From the NCBI GenBank assembly GCA_003451975.1, contig DMIX01000144.1, forward strand, positions 1-9,704: a stretch of DNA of 9,704 nucleotides, given 5' to 3'. Positions 1 to 5,421 of this stretch are shown here, one piece after another. Every line of letters starts with the position of its first letter. The stretch's first letter is position 1. The notes beneath the pieces were generated by a model that worked only from the letters and a program-made list of their open reading frames with translations, was not told the DNA's origin and ran no database searches. The DNA is from Propionibacteriaceae bacterium (GTDB lineage: Bacteria; Actinomycetota; Actinomycetes; Propionibacteriales; Propionibacteriaceae). The translations under genes were made by a program, and so were the position numbers.

Positions 1-352
1 CTTTCTCTGGATGTCCTGAATCCGAAACGTTAACTCGATTCACACTATTACTATATCAAAAAAAACTGATGTTTGTCTGTAGGGAATTCTTGACATTCTT
101 GTCGCGAGGCCTGACTATGTGCCAGGGATGGCGGTGACCAAGCCGGTTCATGCGCGTTCCGTACTGAACGAAATTTCCGGGATTCGACCGGCATACCGCA
201 GACTGCTACCCGTCCTCACTGCTTCAGTGGGCGAGCTGCCCGGCCGAGGCTTCCACTCCCACACCAATCCTGGAGGCGAGGCATCAGTCCGAAGATGCAT
301 CCTCCGAGGGGAATCCGCCGCCTGACTCTGGCAAGCACTCCCACCGGCGAAT
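1..352. other. Unassigned region left of the insertion sequence
   Basis: No gene is recognised here. The first ~100 bases are clearly richer in A and T (including a run of eight A near 58-65) than the rest of the window. The sequence then becomes GC-rich. The open frames present (for example 119-325 forward) have no ribosome binding site and no recognisable motif. A consensus TTGACA lies at 90-95, with the heptamer ATTCTTG repeated at 86-92 and 95-101, but the element 17 bases later (GACTAT, 113-118) is a poor -10. It may be the edge of an older mobile element or a decayed gene, but nothing seen establishes that. Confidence 0.4.
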
Positions 353-371
353 CCTGACTCCTACCCACTTT
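353..371 (+). repeat. Left terminal inverted repeat of the IS
   Basis: CCTGACTCCTACCCACTTT. It pairs with 1545-1563 with one mismatch (A357 against the complement of C1559). The final 14 bases (358-371) match perfectly. It contains the transposase stop codon (CTA at 361-363, TAG on the minus strand). Confidence 0.85.
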
Positions 372-1473
372 CGTAGGCGAGCGACCAGCAGTATTGGAGG
401 AGAGCACGTCGCACCAGGCGCGGTTTGAGGAACTGCGGCATTTTGAGCAGGCGGAGGGCCATCCAGGCCGCACTGGTGCGGTCCTTGCAGACCTTGCAGT
501 TGAGGCCCGCGCGTTTGGCAGCAACGCCGATCAAAGTAAGGGCATAGTAAGCGACGACGATGCCGAACAGCAAGCGTTCGACCTGACACGACTTGCGTAG
601 ACGCAACGTTTCGAGATGTAATTGGTCTTTGATGTCCTTGAACAGCTCCTCACAGCGGAAGCGTCGCTCGTACCACGAGACGGCAGTCGCCGCGCGGCTG
701 AGATTGGTTAGCAGGTACCACGGTTCCTTGGCGGTCGCGTTGCGGGCAATAGCCAGGTTGGTCGGATAGCACTCGTGCTTGTGGTAGCGGACCTGGGGCC
801 ACCACAGCAGTCCGCCACGGCGGATTGGGATGTCGCTTAGGGGCCCGGCATAGCGGCGGTGGCACACCCAGGTATCGGCGCGGACACGCAGCACATACTT
901 GACGTGCAGCGCCGCCAACAGACGCAGCAGCGAGACCCGGGCATAGCCGCGATCGAAGAGCAGCACCGCGTCTGCCGGGCACGGCAAGCGGCGGACCACG
1001 GCACGGATGAACTCATCTTCTAGTTTGGTCTGGCTCCCCTCGGGGTCCGAGCGGATGGCAGCGTAGGTAAACAGGCGGAAGTAAATCGGCAGGGCCCGGC
1101 CGCGGAAAGGAACTGCCGCCCATAACACCTCCCAGCGCCCGCCCAGGGTGCTTTGATCGATAATCACCGGCAGATAACCGTTACATCGAAAGCGGCTCAG
1201 CAGGAAGGGTAACAACTCGTCACAACAGTCTTGCGGGGACCACTTCAGGTTGGATAGGAAACGGTACATGCGTTTGAACTTGTGCCAGTGGCTCGAGCGC
1301 GTGTGGATCGCGCGCGCCACTTCCGAGATGGTGAGATGCGCATCGCGGACTTGTAGCAGACCCAGCACTAGCCAGACGAGGTTGCGTTGCCGGGTGGCGC
1401 GCATTGTGGGGAGCAACAATTGGACAAAAGCGAGCAAACTGTTGTATTGTAGAGGCATCGGCATTCTCCGCAT
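361..1473 (-). CDS. IS4 family transposase
   Basis: A DDE transposase of 370 residues from the longest start, expected to cut and join the element ends. The catalytic acids are visible: Asp106 in VIIDQS, Asp174 in LLFDRGY and Glu275. Tyr268, Arg271, Glu275 and Lys282 have exactly the Y-x2-R-x3-E-x6-K spacing that defines IS4 family members. An N-terminal helical region (residues ~10-80) contains likely DNA-binding segments. The start is uncertain. The ATG at 1473 has little Shine-Dalgarno sequence, whereas the in-frame ATG at 1458 (Met6) lies six bases after GGAGA (1465-1469) and is probably the true start, giving 365 residues. No frameshift or internal stop is seen. The gene runs leftward, away from the TIM-barrel gene. 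Translation is probably limited by the inverted repeat at 1457-1521. Confidence 0.9.
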   Translation of the reverse strand: MRRMPMPLQYNSLLAFVQLLLPTMRATRQRNLVWLVLGLLQVRDAHLTISEVARAIHTRSSHWHKFKRMYRFLSNLKWSPQDCCDELLPFLLSRFRCNGYLPVIIDQSTLGGRWEVLWAAVPFRGRALPIYFRLFTYAAIRSDPEGSQTKLEDEFIRAVVRRLPCPADAVLLFDRGYARVSLLRLLAALHVKYVLRVRADTWVCHRRYAGPLSDIPIRRGGLLWWPQVRYHKHECYPTNLAIARNATAKEPWYLLTNLSRAATAVSWYERRFRCEELFKDIKDQLHLETLRLRKSCQVERLLFGIVVAYYALTLIGVAAKRAGLNCKVCKDRTSAAWMALRLLKMPQFLKPRLVRRALLQYCWSLAYESG

Positions 1474-1521
1474 TTCATTGGATGGTCCGGCAGATCACCA
1501 ATCTAACGCGAGAATGCCGAT
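1457..1521 (-). promoter_or_regulatory. Inverted repeat sequestering the transposase ribosome binding site
   Basis: ATCGGCATTCTC (1457-1468) and GAGAATGCCGAT (1510-1521) are perfect 12-bp inverted repeats separated by 41 bases. The loop holds a further imperfect dyad (1477-1483 with 1494-1502). On a leftward transcript the downstream arm covers most of the Shine-Dalgarno GGAGA (1465-1469) and reaches the ATG at 1456-1458, so folding would block transposase translation. IS10 and IS50 are known to use such folds to silence read-through transcripts that begin outside the element. That this copy works the same way is inference. Confidence 0.7.
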
Positions 1522-1528
1522 TTTGCAA
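1500..1528 (-). promoter_or_regulatory. Probable internal promoter of the transposase
   Basis: On the minus strand TTGCAA (1523-1528) and TAGATT (1500-1505) each match the sigma70 consensus at 4 of 6 positions and are 17 bases apart. Transcription would begin near 1493, after the upstream arm of the inverted repeat (1510-1521). A transcript from here could therefore not form the blocking stem. The positions fit well, but each box alone is only moderate. Confidence 0.5.
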
Positions 1529-1544
1529 ATTACTCGGCGTTTAC

Positions 1545-1563
1545 AAAGTGGGTAGGAGCCAGG
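1545..1563 (-). repeat. Right terminal inverted repeat of the IS
   Basis: Read on the minus strand it is CCTGGCTCCTACCCACTTT, 18 of 19 identical to the left end. Its outermost ten bases also form part of a 15-bp direct repeat that recurs at 1645-1659 (see the repeat entries). Confidence 0.85.
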
Positions 1564-1568
1564 CCCAA
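1554..1568 (+). repeat. 15-bp direct repeat, copy 1, across the IS right end
   Basis: AGGAGCCAGGCCCAA. The first ten bases are the outer end of the IS right terminal repeat and the last five lie in flanking DNA. An identical copy stands 91 bp downstream at 1645-1659. Confidence 0.75.
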
Positions 1569-1574
1569 CTGCGG

Positions 1575-1603
1575 TTGACGTGGTTTTGGCGGCATGTTAT
1601 ACT
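1575..1603 (+). promoter_or_regulatory. Sigma70-type promoter for the TIM-barrel gene
   Basis: TTGACG (1575-1580) and TATACT (1598-1603) are separated by 17 bases, each one or two bases from consensus. Transcription should begin near 1610, leaving a leader of about 50 bases before the ATG at 1662. The -35 box begins 11 bases outside the IS end, so the IS sits directly against the promoter without breaking it. Confidence 0.75.
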
Positions 1604-1644
1604 AGGTAGACGGCACATCTTGTCCACAACATACACTGAAAATG

Positions 1645-1659
1645 AGGAGCCAGGCCCAA
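1645..1659 (+). repeat. 15-bp direct repeat, copy 2, containing a ribosome binding site
   Basis: AGGAGCCAGGCCCAA, identical to 1554-1568. Its AGGAG (1645-1649) is the Shine-Dalgarno sequence of the gene starting at 1662, with 12 bases between it and the ATG. Confidence 0.75.
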
Positions 1660-1661
1660 TC

Positions 1662-2510
1662 ATGCGAGTCGGCATGCGCATCAGCACACCACACGTCAAG
1701 AACAACGTACTCCATTATCGCAACGGTGATCTCGCCACGACCATCGAATCGCTCGCCCGGATGGGCTACGACAGTATCGAGCTAGACGTGAAACACCCCG
1801 ACGAAGTCGATGTCCCGGAGCTTCACCGTCTGCTTGACGACAACGGGCTGGACTGGTGCGGCACAGGGACGGGTAGAATGTGGGTCGAAGACGGTTTGTC
1901 GTTCACCCACCCGAATCCGGAGATGCGCCGCGAGGCGGTCGCACGGATGTGCGGCATCATCGAGCTGGGCGCAGAATTCGGCGCCGTGCCAATGATCGGC
2001 CTGGCACGATTCGGGCCCGAAGGGCTCGAGGACCCGGAACGATCCTGGGGTTACATGATGGACGGGATGTACGCCTGCGCGAAGACAGCGGAGCAGTGCG
2101 GCAACCGCGCGGTGATCGAAAACATCACGCGCTATCTTTCGCCACGCCTGCACACCGTGGCGGAAGTCATCGCTGTGTTGAAGGGAATCGGCAGTCCGGC
2201 GCTCAGACTGCATTACGATACCTATCACGCGTTTCTCGAAGAGCGGACGCTTTACGGTAGCCTGGTCGCCGCGGCGCCCTATCTGGGGTACATCCACATG
2301 TCTGATGGAAACAGAGAAGCTCCGGGATGGGGATTGATCGACTTTTCCGAGGTGATCGGTGTCTTGGCAGCGTTGGGATACGACGGGGCGCTCGTTTGTG
2401 AGGTACTCATGACGCCAGATCCCGAGACGGTTGCCAGACACTCGATCCAATATCTCAGAGGTCTGCTCGACAAGCACCACGTCAAGATCACAAAAGCCGT
2501 CTGTGCGTGA
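1662..2510 (+). CDS. Xylose isomerase-like TIM-barrel sugar isomerase/epimerase
   Basis: A 282-residue protein of the AP endonuclease 2/xylose isomerase-like TIM-barrel superfamily. These cytoplasmic enzymes use a divalent metal to interconvert keto-sugars, sugar acids or inositol derivatives. Family-type metal ligands are visible: Glu153 (VIENITRY), Asp186 and His189 (LHYDTYHA), His212 with Asp215 (YIHMSDGNR) and Glu247 (LVCEVLM). PGWGLIDF (221-228) is the usual loop preceding the last barrel strands. Length is normal. The start at 1662 is chosen because AGGAG stands 12 bases upstream and the sequence beyond it is not protein-like; Met5 (1674) is an alternative. It has its own near-consensus promoter and is followed by the YggS-type gene after 85 bases, so the two may share a transcript. 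The substrate cannot be read from the sequence, and a DNA-repair role (endonuclease IV) is unlikely because the extra metal ligands of that enzyme are not evident. Confidence 0.85.
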   Translation: MRVGMRISTPHVKNNVLHYRNGDLATTIESLARMGYDSIELDVKHPDEVDVPELHRLLDDNGLDWCGTGTGRMWVEDGLSFTHPNPEMRREAVARMCGIIELGAEFGAVPMIGLARFGPEGLEDPERSWGYMMDGMYACAKTAEQCGNRAVIENITRYLSPRLHTVAEVIAVLKGIGSPALRLHYDTYHAFLEERTLYGSLVAAAPYLGYIHMSDGNREAPGWGLIDFSEVIGVLAALGYDGALVCEVLMTPDPETVARHSIQYLRGLLDKHHVKITKAVCA

Positions 2511-2595
2511 TGCAATGCGGACCACATTTCCCGTGGCGAACGGTGCGTGCCCAGCCACAGCGGTTTCACGATACTGGAAAGGATACAATCCTATC

Positions 2596-3279
2596 ATGGC
2601 GGATAGAGAGCAAATTATCAAAGCGACAACGGACTTACTGCACAGTATTCCACCGCACGTCACTGTAGTCGCGGCGGCCAAGTACCACACTCCCGAAGAG
2701 GTGCTTGCTGCCGTCGAAGCGGGGATCACAGTTGTGGGTGAAAACTACGTGCAGGAGGCACGCCGGATGGTGGATATCCTCGGACGCCGCGTGCGTTGGC
2801 ACCTGATTGGCAGTCTGCAGAAGAACAAAGCCAAATATGCTGTTGATCTGTTCGATCTGATCGAGACCGTTGACTCGTGGGCTCTCGCCGACACGCTCGA
2901 CAAACGCTGTGCGGCAGTTCACCGGACAATGCCCGTGCTGATCGAGGTCAACAGCGGGCTGGAGTCGGAGAAGTCCGGCGTCCATCCGGAACAGGCCGAG
3001 GACCTGATACGTCGCGTGAGCCAGCTCAAACATCTCCGTGTCCAGGGTCTTATGACCATGGGCCCACTCCTGGCGACACAAGAAGAATACCGGCCCTATT
3101 TCCGAGAAACCAGACACCTCTTCGACCACATCGCGGCGGCACGGATTCCCGGCACCGAGATGCGTTACCTCTCGATGGGCATGAGCGACAGCTACCAGGT
3201 CGCTATCGAGGAAGGCGCCAACATCGTCCGCATTGGGACCGCTATATTTGGTCCCCGGACATATCCCGACCCACAGTAG
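2596..3279 (+). CDS. yggS: YggS/PLPBP family pyridoxal phosphate homeostasis protein
   Basis: A 227-residue protein of the YggS/PROSC family, a single alanine-racemase-like TIM barrel that binds pyridoxal 5'-phosphate but has no known catalytic activity. It keeps vitamin B6 and amino-acid pools balanced in the cytoplasm. The PLP lysine is Lys29 in VAAAKYHTPEEV. Other family blocks follow in order: GENYVQEA (48-55), WHLIGSLQKNK (68-78), GLMTMGPL (151-158), LSMGMSDSY (192-200) and VRIGTAIFG (211-219), the last forming the phosphate pocket. The N-terminal part before the lysine is slightly short for the family. ATG 2596 is preceded by AAAGGA about 13 bases upstream, a long spacing; no closer candidate start exists. 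The gene follows the TIM-barrel gene on the same strand; no terminator is seen between them. Neighbours often found beside yggS (proC, yggT, sepF) are absent here. Confidence 0.93.
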   Translation: MADREQIIKATTDLLHSIPPHVTVVAAAKYHTPEEVLAAVEAGITVVGENYVQEARRMVDILGRRVRWHLIGSLQKNKAKYAVDLFDLIETVDSWALADTLDKRCAAVHRTMPVLIEVNSGLESEKSGVHPEQAEDLIRRVSQLKHLRVQGLMTMGPLLATQEEYRPYFRETRHLFDHIAAARIPGTEMRYLSMGMSDSYQVAIEEGANIVRIGTAIFGPRTYPDPQ

Positions 3280-3340
3280 CTTCTCTTCCAGCGGCACGAG
3301 CCACTTCCGGGGTTCTCGTCCACTTCTAATGTCGCTTTAA

Positions 3341-3745
3341 GTCCTGCTGAGGCGCGCGGAGAACTACCTGAATCCAGAGTTACGGCGGCTCAACGCGAAC
3401 GTCCGCGAAACCCTCGTGGCGATCTTCCAGCACGTCATCGTGCTGCTGGGTGACCGTAACATCTTCCTCGCCTCTGCGCAGCCCATTTCCGACGACCCGG
3501 AACTGTGGAGCCACCGGCTCGAAGAGCGTGGGGGCGACACACGCGACGTCACGCCGCTCTATCTGCTCTTTCTGCTCGCCACCGAGCGCTATCCCAAGCT
3601 ACAAGCCACCCTGGCAGCAACCTCCGGAAGAATCAACGTGGACTTTGCGCCAGTCTGCCACTACTACGACGCCGCGCTGTGGATGTCGCGTTTCGCCAGT
3701 CGCGTCGCGGCGGCGCTGTTCCCACCTGAGGGTGTACAGCTCTGA
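3341..3745 (+). pseudogene. Remnant of a spermidine synthase-like membrane protein (C-terminal part)
   Basis: The frame opens directly after a TAA at 3338-3340 and reads 134 codons to TGA at 3743-3745. It has no ribosome binding site, and its first possible start (GTG 3416) has none either. The translation contains AENYLNPELRRLN, then a region around LLGDRNIFLASAQPIS, then INVDFAPVCHYYDAALW. From memory these blocks resemble the end of the methyltransferase-like domain of large membrane-linked spermidine-synthase-like proteins. The S-adenosylmethionine-binding core that should precede it is missing because the YggS-type gene ends only 61 bases upstream. After the TGA the same frame gives a hydrophobic stretch (PFAVPAALALVVLHL, ~3746-3790), like the membrane segment expected next in such proteins. 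I read it as a fragment truncated at the 5' side and broken by a stop. A short functional protein is less likely. Confidence 0.55.
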
Positions 3746-3874
3746 CCATTCGCCGTTCCGGCAGCCCTGGCACTCGTCGTGCTGCATCTGCGTCACGTGT
3801 GCGGCCATTGCGCTGCTCTGAACCGGCAATGCTTCGGCGATAGCGCGCTCACCAGAGACCGGCTTGAGCTAAAA

Positions 3875-3886
3875 TGCAAATTTGCA
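3875..3886. promoter_or_regulatory. Perfect 12-bp palindrome, possible operator
   Basis: TGCAAATTTGCA is a perfect palindrome centred about 37 bases before the expected transcription start of the disulfide oxidoreductase gene. It overlaps the poor -35 box (TTGCAC, 3882-3887). A dimeric regulator bound here could block or help polymerase. A second, looser dyad, ATACC-N7-GGTAT (3892-3908), lies between it and the -10. No regulator gene is adjacent. Confidence 0.45.
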
Positions 3887-3911
3887 CCTTGATACCCCCA
3901 TGTGGTATACT
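3882..3911 (+). promoter_or_regulatory. Extended -10 promoter of the disulfide oxidoreductase gene
   Basis: TGGTATACT (3903-3911) is an extended -10 element with a five-of-six TATACT box. The -35 candidate TTGCAC (3882-3887) is weak, 18 bases away, which suits an extended -10 promoter or one needing an activator. Transcription would start near 3918, giving a leader of about 40 bases. Confidence 0.6.
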
Positions 3912-3958
3912 ACGGTCAGGACAATTTCACAGGCATAACATCAAAGGAGGAAGGAACA

Positions 3959-4648
3959 ATGGCACTTCTTAAGAATAAAGATAGAGAGTATCTTCAGGGC
4001 GAGTTCTCGAAGAGATTGAAGAATCCCGTCAGGCTCGTCGTGTTCACGCAGACCATCGCCTGCGATTTCTGCGAGCAGACCGAGCAGATCGCCGAGGAGG
4101 TGGCTGGCCTGTCCGATCTGATCAGCGTCGAAGTCTACAACTTCGTCAACGACAAGAGCGTCGCGGACCAGTACGGCGTGGACAAGATTCCGGCGCTGGT
4201 CGTCGCCAGCGAGAAGGATTACGGGATCCGCTTCTTCGGCATCCCGGCCGGCTACGAGTTCACGTCCCTGGTGGAGGACATCATGATGGTCTCTTCCGGG
4301 GATTCGGGGCTTTCGGCGGAAACCAAGGCAGCGGTCGCAGGCGTCACCGCACCGGTGCACATTCAGGTGTTCGTGACGCCGACGTGCCCATATTGCCCCG
4401 GCGCGGTCCTGCTGGCGCACAAGCTCGCGATGGAGAGCGACAAGATCCTCGGGGACATGGTCGAAGCGACCGAGTTTCCGCATCTCGCACAGAAGTACAA
4501 TGTCATGGGCGTGCCCCGCTCGGTCATCAACGAGAAGACGCACATCGAAGGCGCGGTTCCGGAGGCCATGCTGATCGCCCAGTTGATGGAGTCCCTCGGT
4601 GCAGAGACACCGATGGTTCAGGAAGCGGTCCCGGGCGCGAAGAACTGA
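3959..4648 (+). CDS. Two-domain protein disulfide oxidoreductase (PDO, glutaredoxin-like)
   Basis: A 229-residue cytoplasmic protein made of two thioredoxin-fold halves, each with a redox motif: CDFC at 35-38 and CPYC at 143-146. Each half has the expected cis-proline (KIPAL, Pro78; GVPRS, Pro186). This is the architecture of the PDO proteins first known from hyperthermophilic archaea, also found in several bacterial groups, which reduce, oxidise or isomerise protein disulfides. CPYC is a glutaredoxin-type motif. No signal peptide is present. The start at 3959 is fixed by AAAGGAGG (3943-3950); an in-frame ATG at 3902 lies within the promoter and is not used. The gene is a stand-alone unit: own promoter, strong ribosome binding site, hairpin terminator. 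It converges with the quinone reductase gene. The N-terminal CDFC motif is unusual and may not be redox-equivalent to CPYC. Confidence 0.92.
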   Translation: MALLKNKDREYLQGEFSKRLKNPVRLVVFTQTIACDFCEQTEQIAEEVAGLSDLISVEVYNFVNDKSVADQYGVDKIPALVVASEKDYGIRFFGIPAGYEFTSLVEDIMMVSSGDSGLSAETKAAVAGVTAPVHIQVFVTPTCPYCPGAVLLAHKLAMESDKILGDMVEATEFPHLAQKYNVMGVPRSVINEKTHIEGAVPEAMLIAQLMESLGAETPMVQEAVPGAKN

Positions 4649-4669
4649 CGGGACACGCTGCGCACACCA

Positions 4670-4714
4670 AATCGCCGAAGGCCGGACACCGCCCGGTCCT
4701 CGGCGATTGTTCTT
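4670..4714 (+). terminator. Rho-independent terminator after the PDO gene
   Basis: AATCGCCGA (4670-4678) and TCGGCGATT (4700-4708) form a perfect 9-bp stem. Inner GC pairs extend it, and TTGTTCTTCC follows. It lies 21 bases after the PDO stop, in the convergent gap, and could also stop leftward transcription, though the minus-strand tail is less T-rich. Confidence 0.8.
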
Positions 4715-4744
4715 CCTACCGTAATCGGAGGTCACGGATGGCGG

Positions 4745-5347
4745 TCACTGTTCCACCGCCGGAAAACACCCATCCACCAGCTCCACCACCTCGGACAACC
4801 ACTGCCGGCGCTGCTCGGGCGTGCTCGTGACGATCACGCGGAACATGCGGCGACGGAAATCGCGCACGCCACACAGATCGAAGATGCAGTCCTTCCACGT
4901 CCGCTCCAGCGGGTCGCCAAACACGTTCCGCTCGCGCTCCTCGGGCGTATTCGCTGTATTCAGCACGAGTGCGACACGGGCCTTCAGCAACCCGAGCGGG
5001 ATGCCTTCGCCGCTGTCGCCTTCGAGGAACCGATATGCCACGCCCGGCCGGATGACGCGGTCGACCCAGCCCTTCAGCACCGCCGGCGGCTGGCCCCACC
5101 AGTTCGGATGCACGATCACGATACCGTCCGCCTCCTGCAGCTCGGTGCAGTGACGCTCCAGCACCGGATCCAACACGGCACCCACCGGAATCTCCTCCGC
5201 CCACAGGAACGGGTCGAACCGCTCGCGGTACAGGTCGTGGAACACGACTTCATGATCGTTCATCAGCAGCACGTCCAGCACCTTGCGCGCTATCGCGTGG
5301 TTGAAACTGGCCGGGTCGGGGTGGGCGAGCACAACGAGCACTTTCAT
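4745..5347 (-). CDS. NAD(P)H:quinone oxidoreductase-like flavoprotein (KefF/MdaB type)
   Basis: A 200-residue flavodoxin-fold protein of the NAD(P)H dehydrogenase (quinone)/KefF/MdaB group, expected to bind FMN or FAD and reduce quinones or similar acceptors by two electrons in the cytoplasm. The N-terminal strand and phosphate loop read MKVLVVLAHPDPASFN (residues 1-16). The family block HPNWWGQPPAVLKGWVDR (80-97) follows, with RPGVAY just after. Length is typical. ATG 5347 is preceded by GAGGAG (minus strand, ~8 bases away) and begins exactly at the conserved MKVLVVLAHP strand, so the longer upstream frame is not used. The gene lies just past a terminator on the same strand. No clear promoter is visible in the 75-bp gap, so it may start inside the preceding gene or depend on read-through. 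Without a neighbouring KefC-like gene, potassium-channel regulation is unlikely. Confidence 0.87.
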   Translation of the reverse strand: MKVLVVLAHPDPASFNHAIARKVLDVLLMNDHEVVFHDLYRERFDPFLWAEEIPVGAVLDPVLERHCTELQEADGIVIVHPNWWGQPPAVLKGWVDRVIRPGVAYRFLEGDSGEGIPLGLLKARVALVLNTANTPEERERNVFGDPLERTWKDCIFDLCGVRDFRRRMFRVIVTSTPEQRRQWLSEVVELVDGCFPAVEQ

Positions 5348-5365
5348 ACAATTCTCCTCTGCTCC

Positions 5366-5403
5366 AATAGAAAAGCCCGCCGCACGTTCAGCACCGGGCG
5401 GGC
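5366..5403 (-). terminator. Rho-independent terminator closing the cytochrome oxidase operon
   Basis: On the minus strand GCCCGCC and GGCGGGC form a perfect 7-bp GC stem (5375-5381 with 5397-5403, 15-base loop), followed at once by TTTTCTATT. It lies 18 bases after the metallo-beta-lactamase-fold gene and ends 18 bases before the quinone reductase start codon. Confidence 0.85.
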
Positions 5404-5421
5404 CCTCGACGAATGCAGTGA

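Larger units (their letters stand above)
353..1563 (-). mobile_element. IS4-like insertion sequence, apparently complete
   Basis: About 1.2 kb, bounded by 19-bp terminal inverted repeats (353-371 and 1545-1563) that match at 18 of 19 positions, enclosing one leftward transposase gene that nearly fills the element. The transposase has all three DDE acidic residues and the YREK signature of the IS4 family, so the element looks capable of moving. The transposase stop codon lies inside the left terminal repeat, so its last residues are encoded by the repeat itself. I find no clear target-site duplication: the left flank ends in GCGAAT and the right flank begins CCCAAC. An alternative reading puts the ends at 358 and 1558, where the uninterrupted 14-bp match begins. 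Confidence 0.85.

Noticed and set aside
175..195. tRNA T-loop-like sequence on the minus strand (GGTCGAATCCC)
   Set aside because: The T stem is one base short, and no anticodon arm, D arm or acceptor stem could be built around it.
119..325. 68-codon forward frame left of the IS
   Set aside because: It has no ribosome binding site or motif and occupies unassigned DNA. The promoter-like TTGACA upstream lacks a good -10.
2564..2589. Promoter between the TIM-barrel gene and yggS (TACAAT at 2584)
   Set aside because: The -10 is good, but no -35 box lies at 16-19 bases, and a start there would leave almost no leader before the ATG at 2596.
1782..2729. Reverse open frame of 315 codons
   Set aside because: It is antisense to the TIM-barrel and YggS genes, whose catalytic and cofactor motifs are clear, and it shows no recognisable motif or ribosome binding site.
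3296..3319. Hairpin after yggS (ACGAG/CTCGT) as a terminator
   Set aside because: The stem is only five base pairs with a 14-base loop and no T-run follows.
3941..4735. Reverse open frame of 264 codons
   Set aside because: It is antisense to the PDO gene and crosses its terminator and ribosome binding site; it has no recognisable domain.
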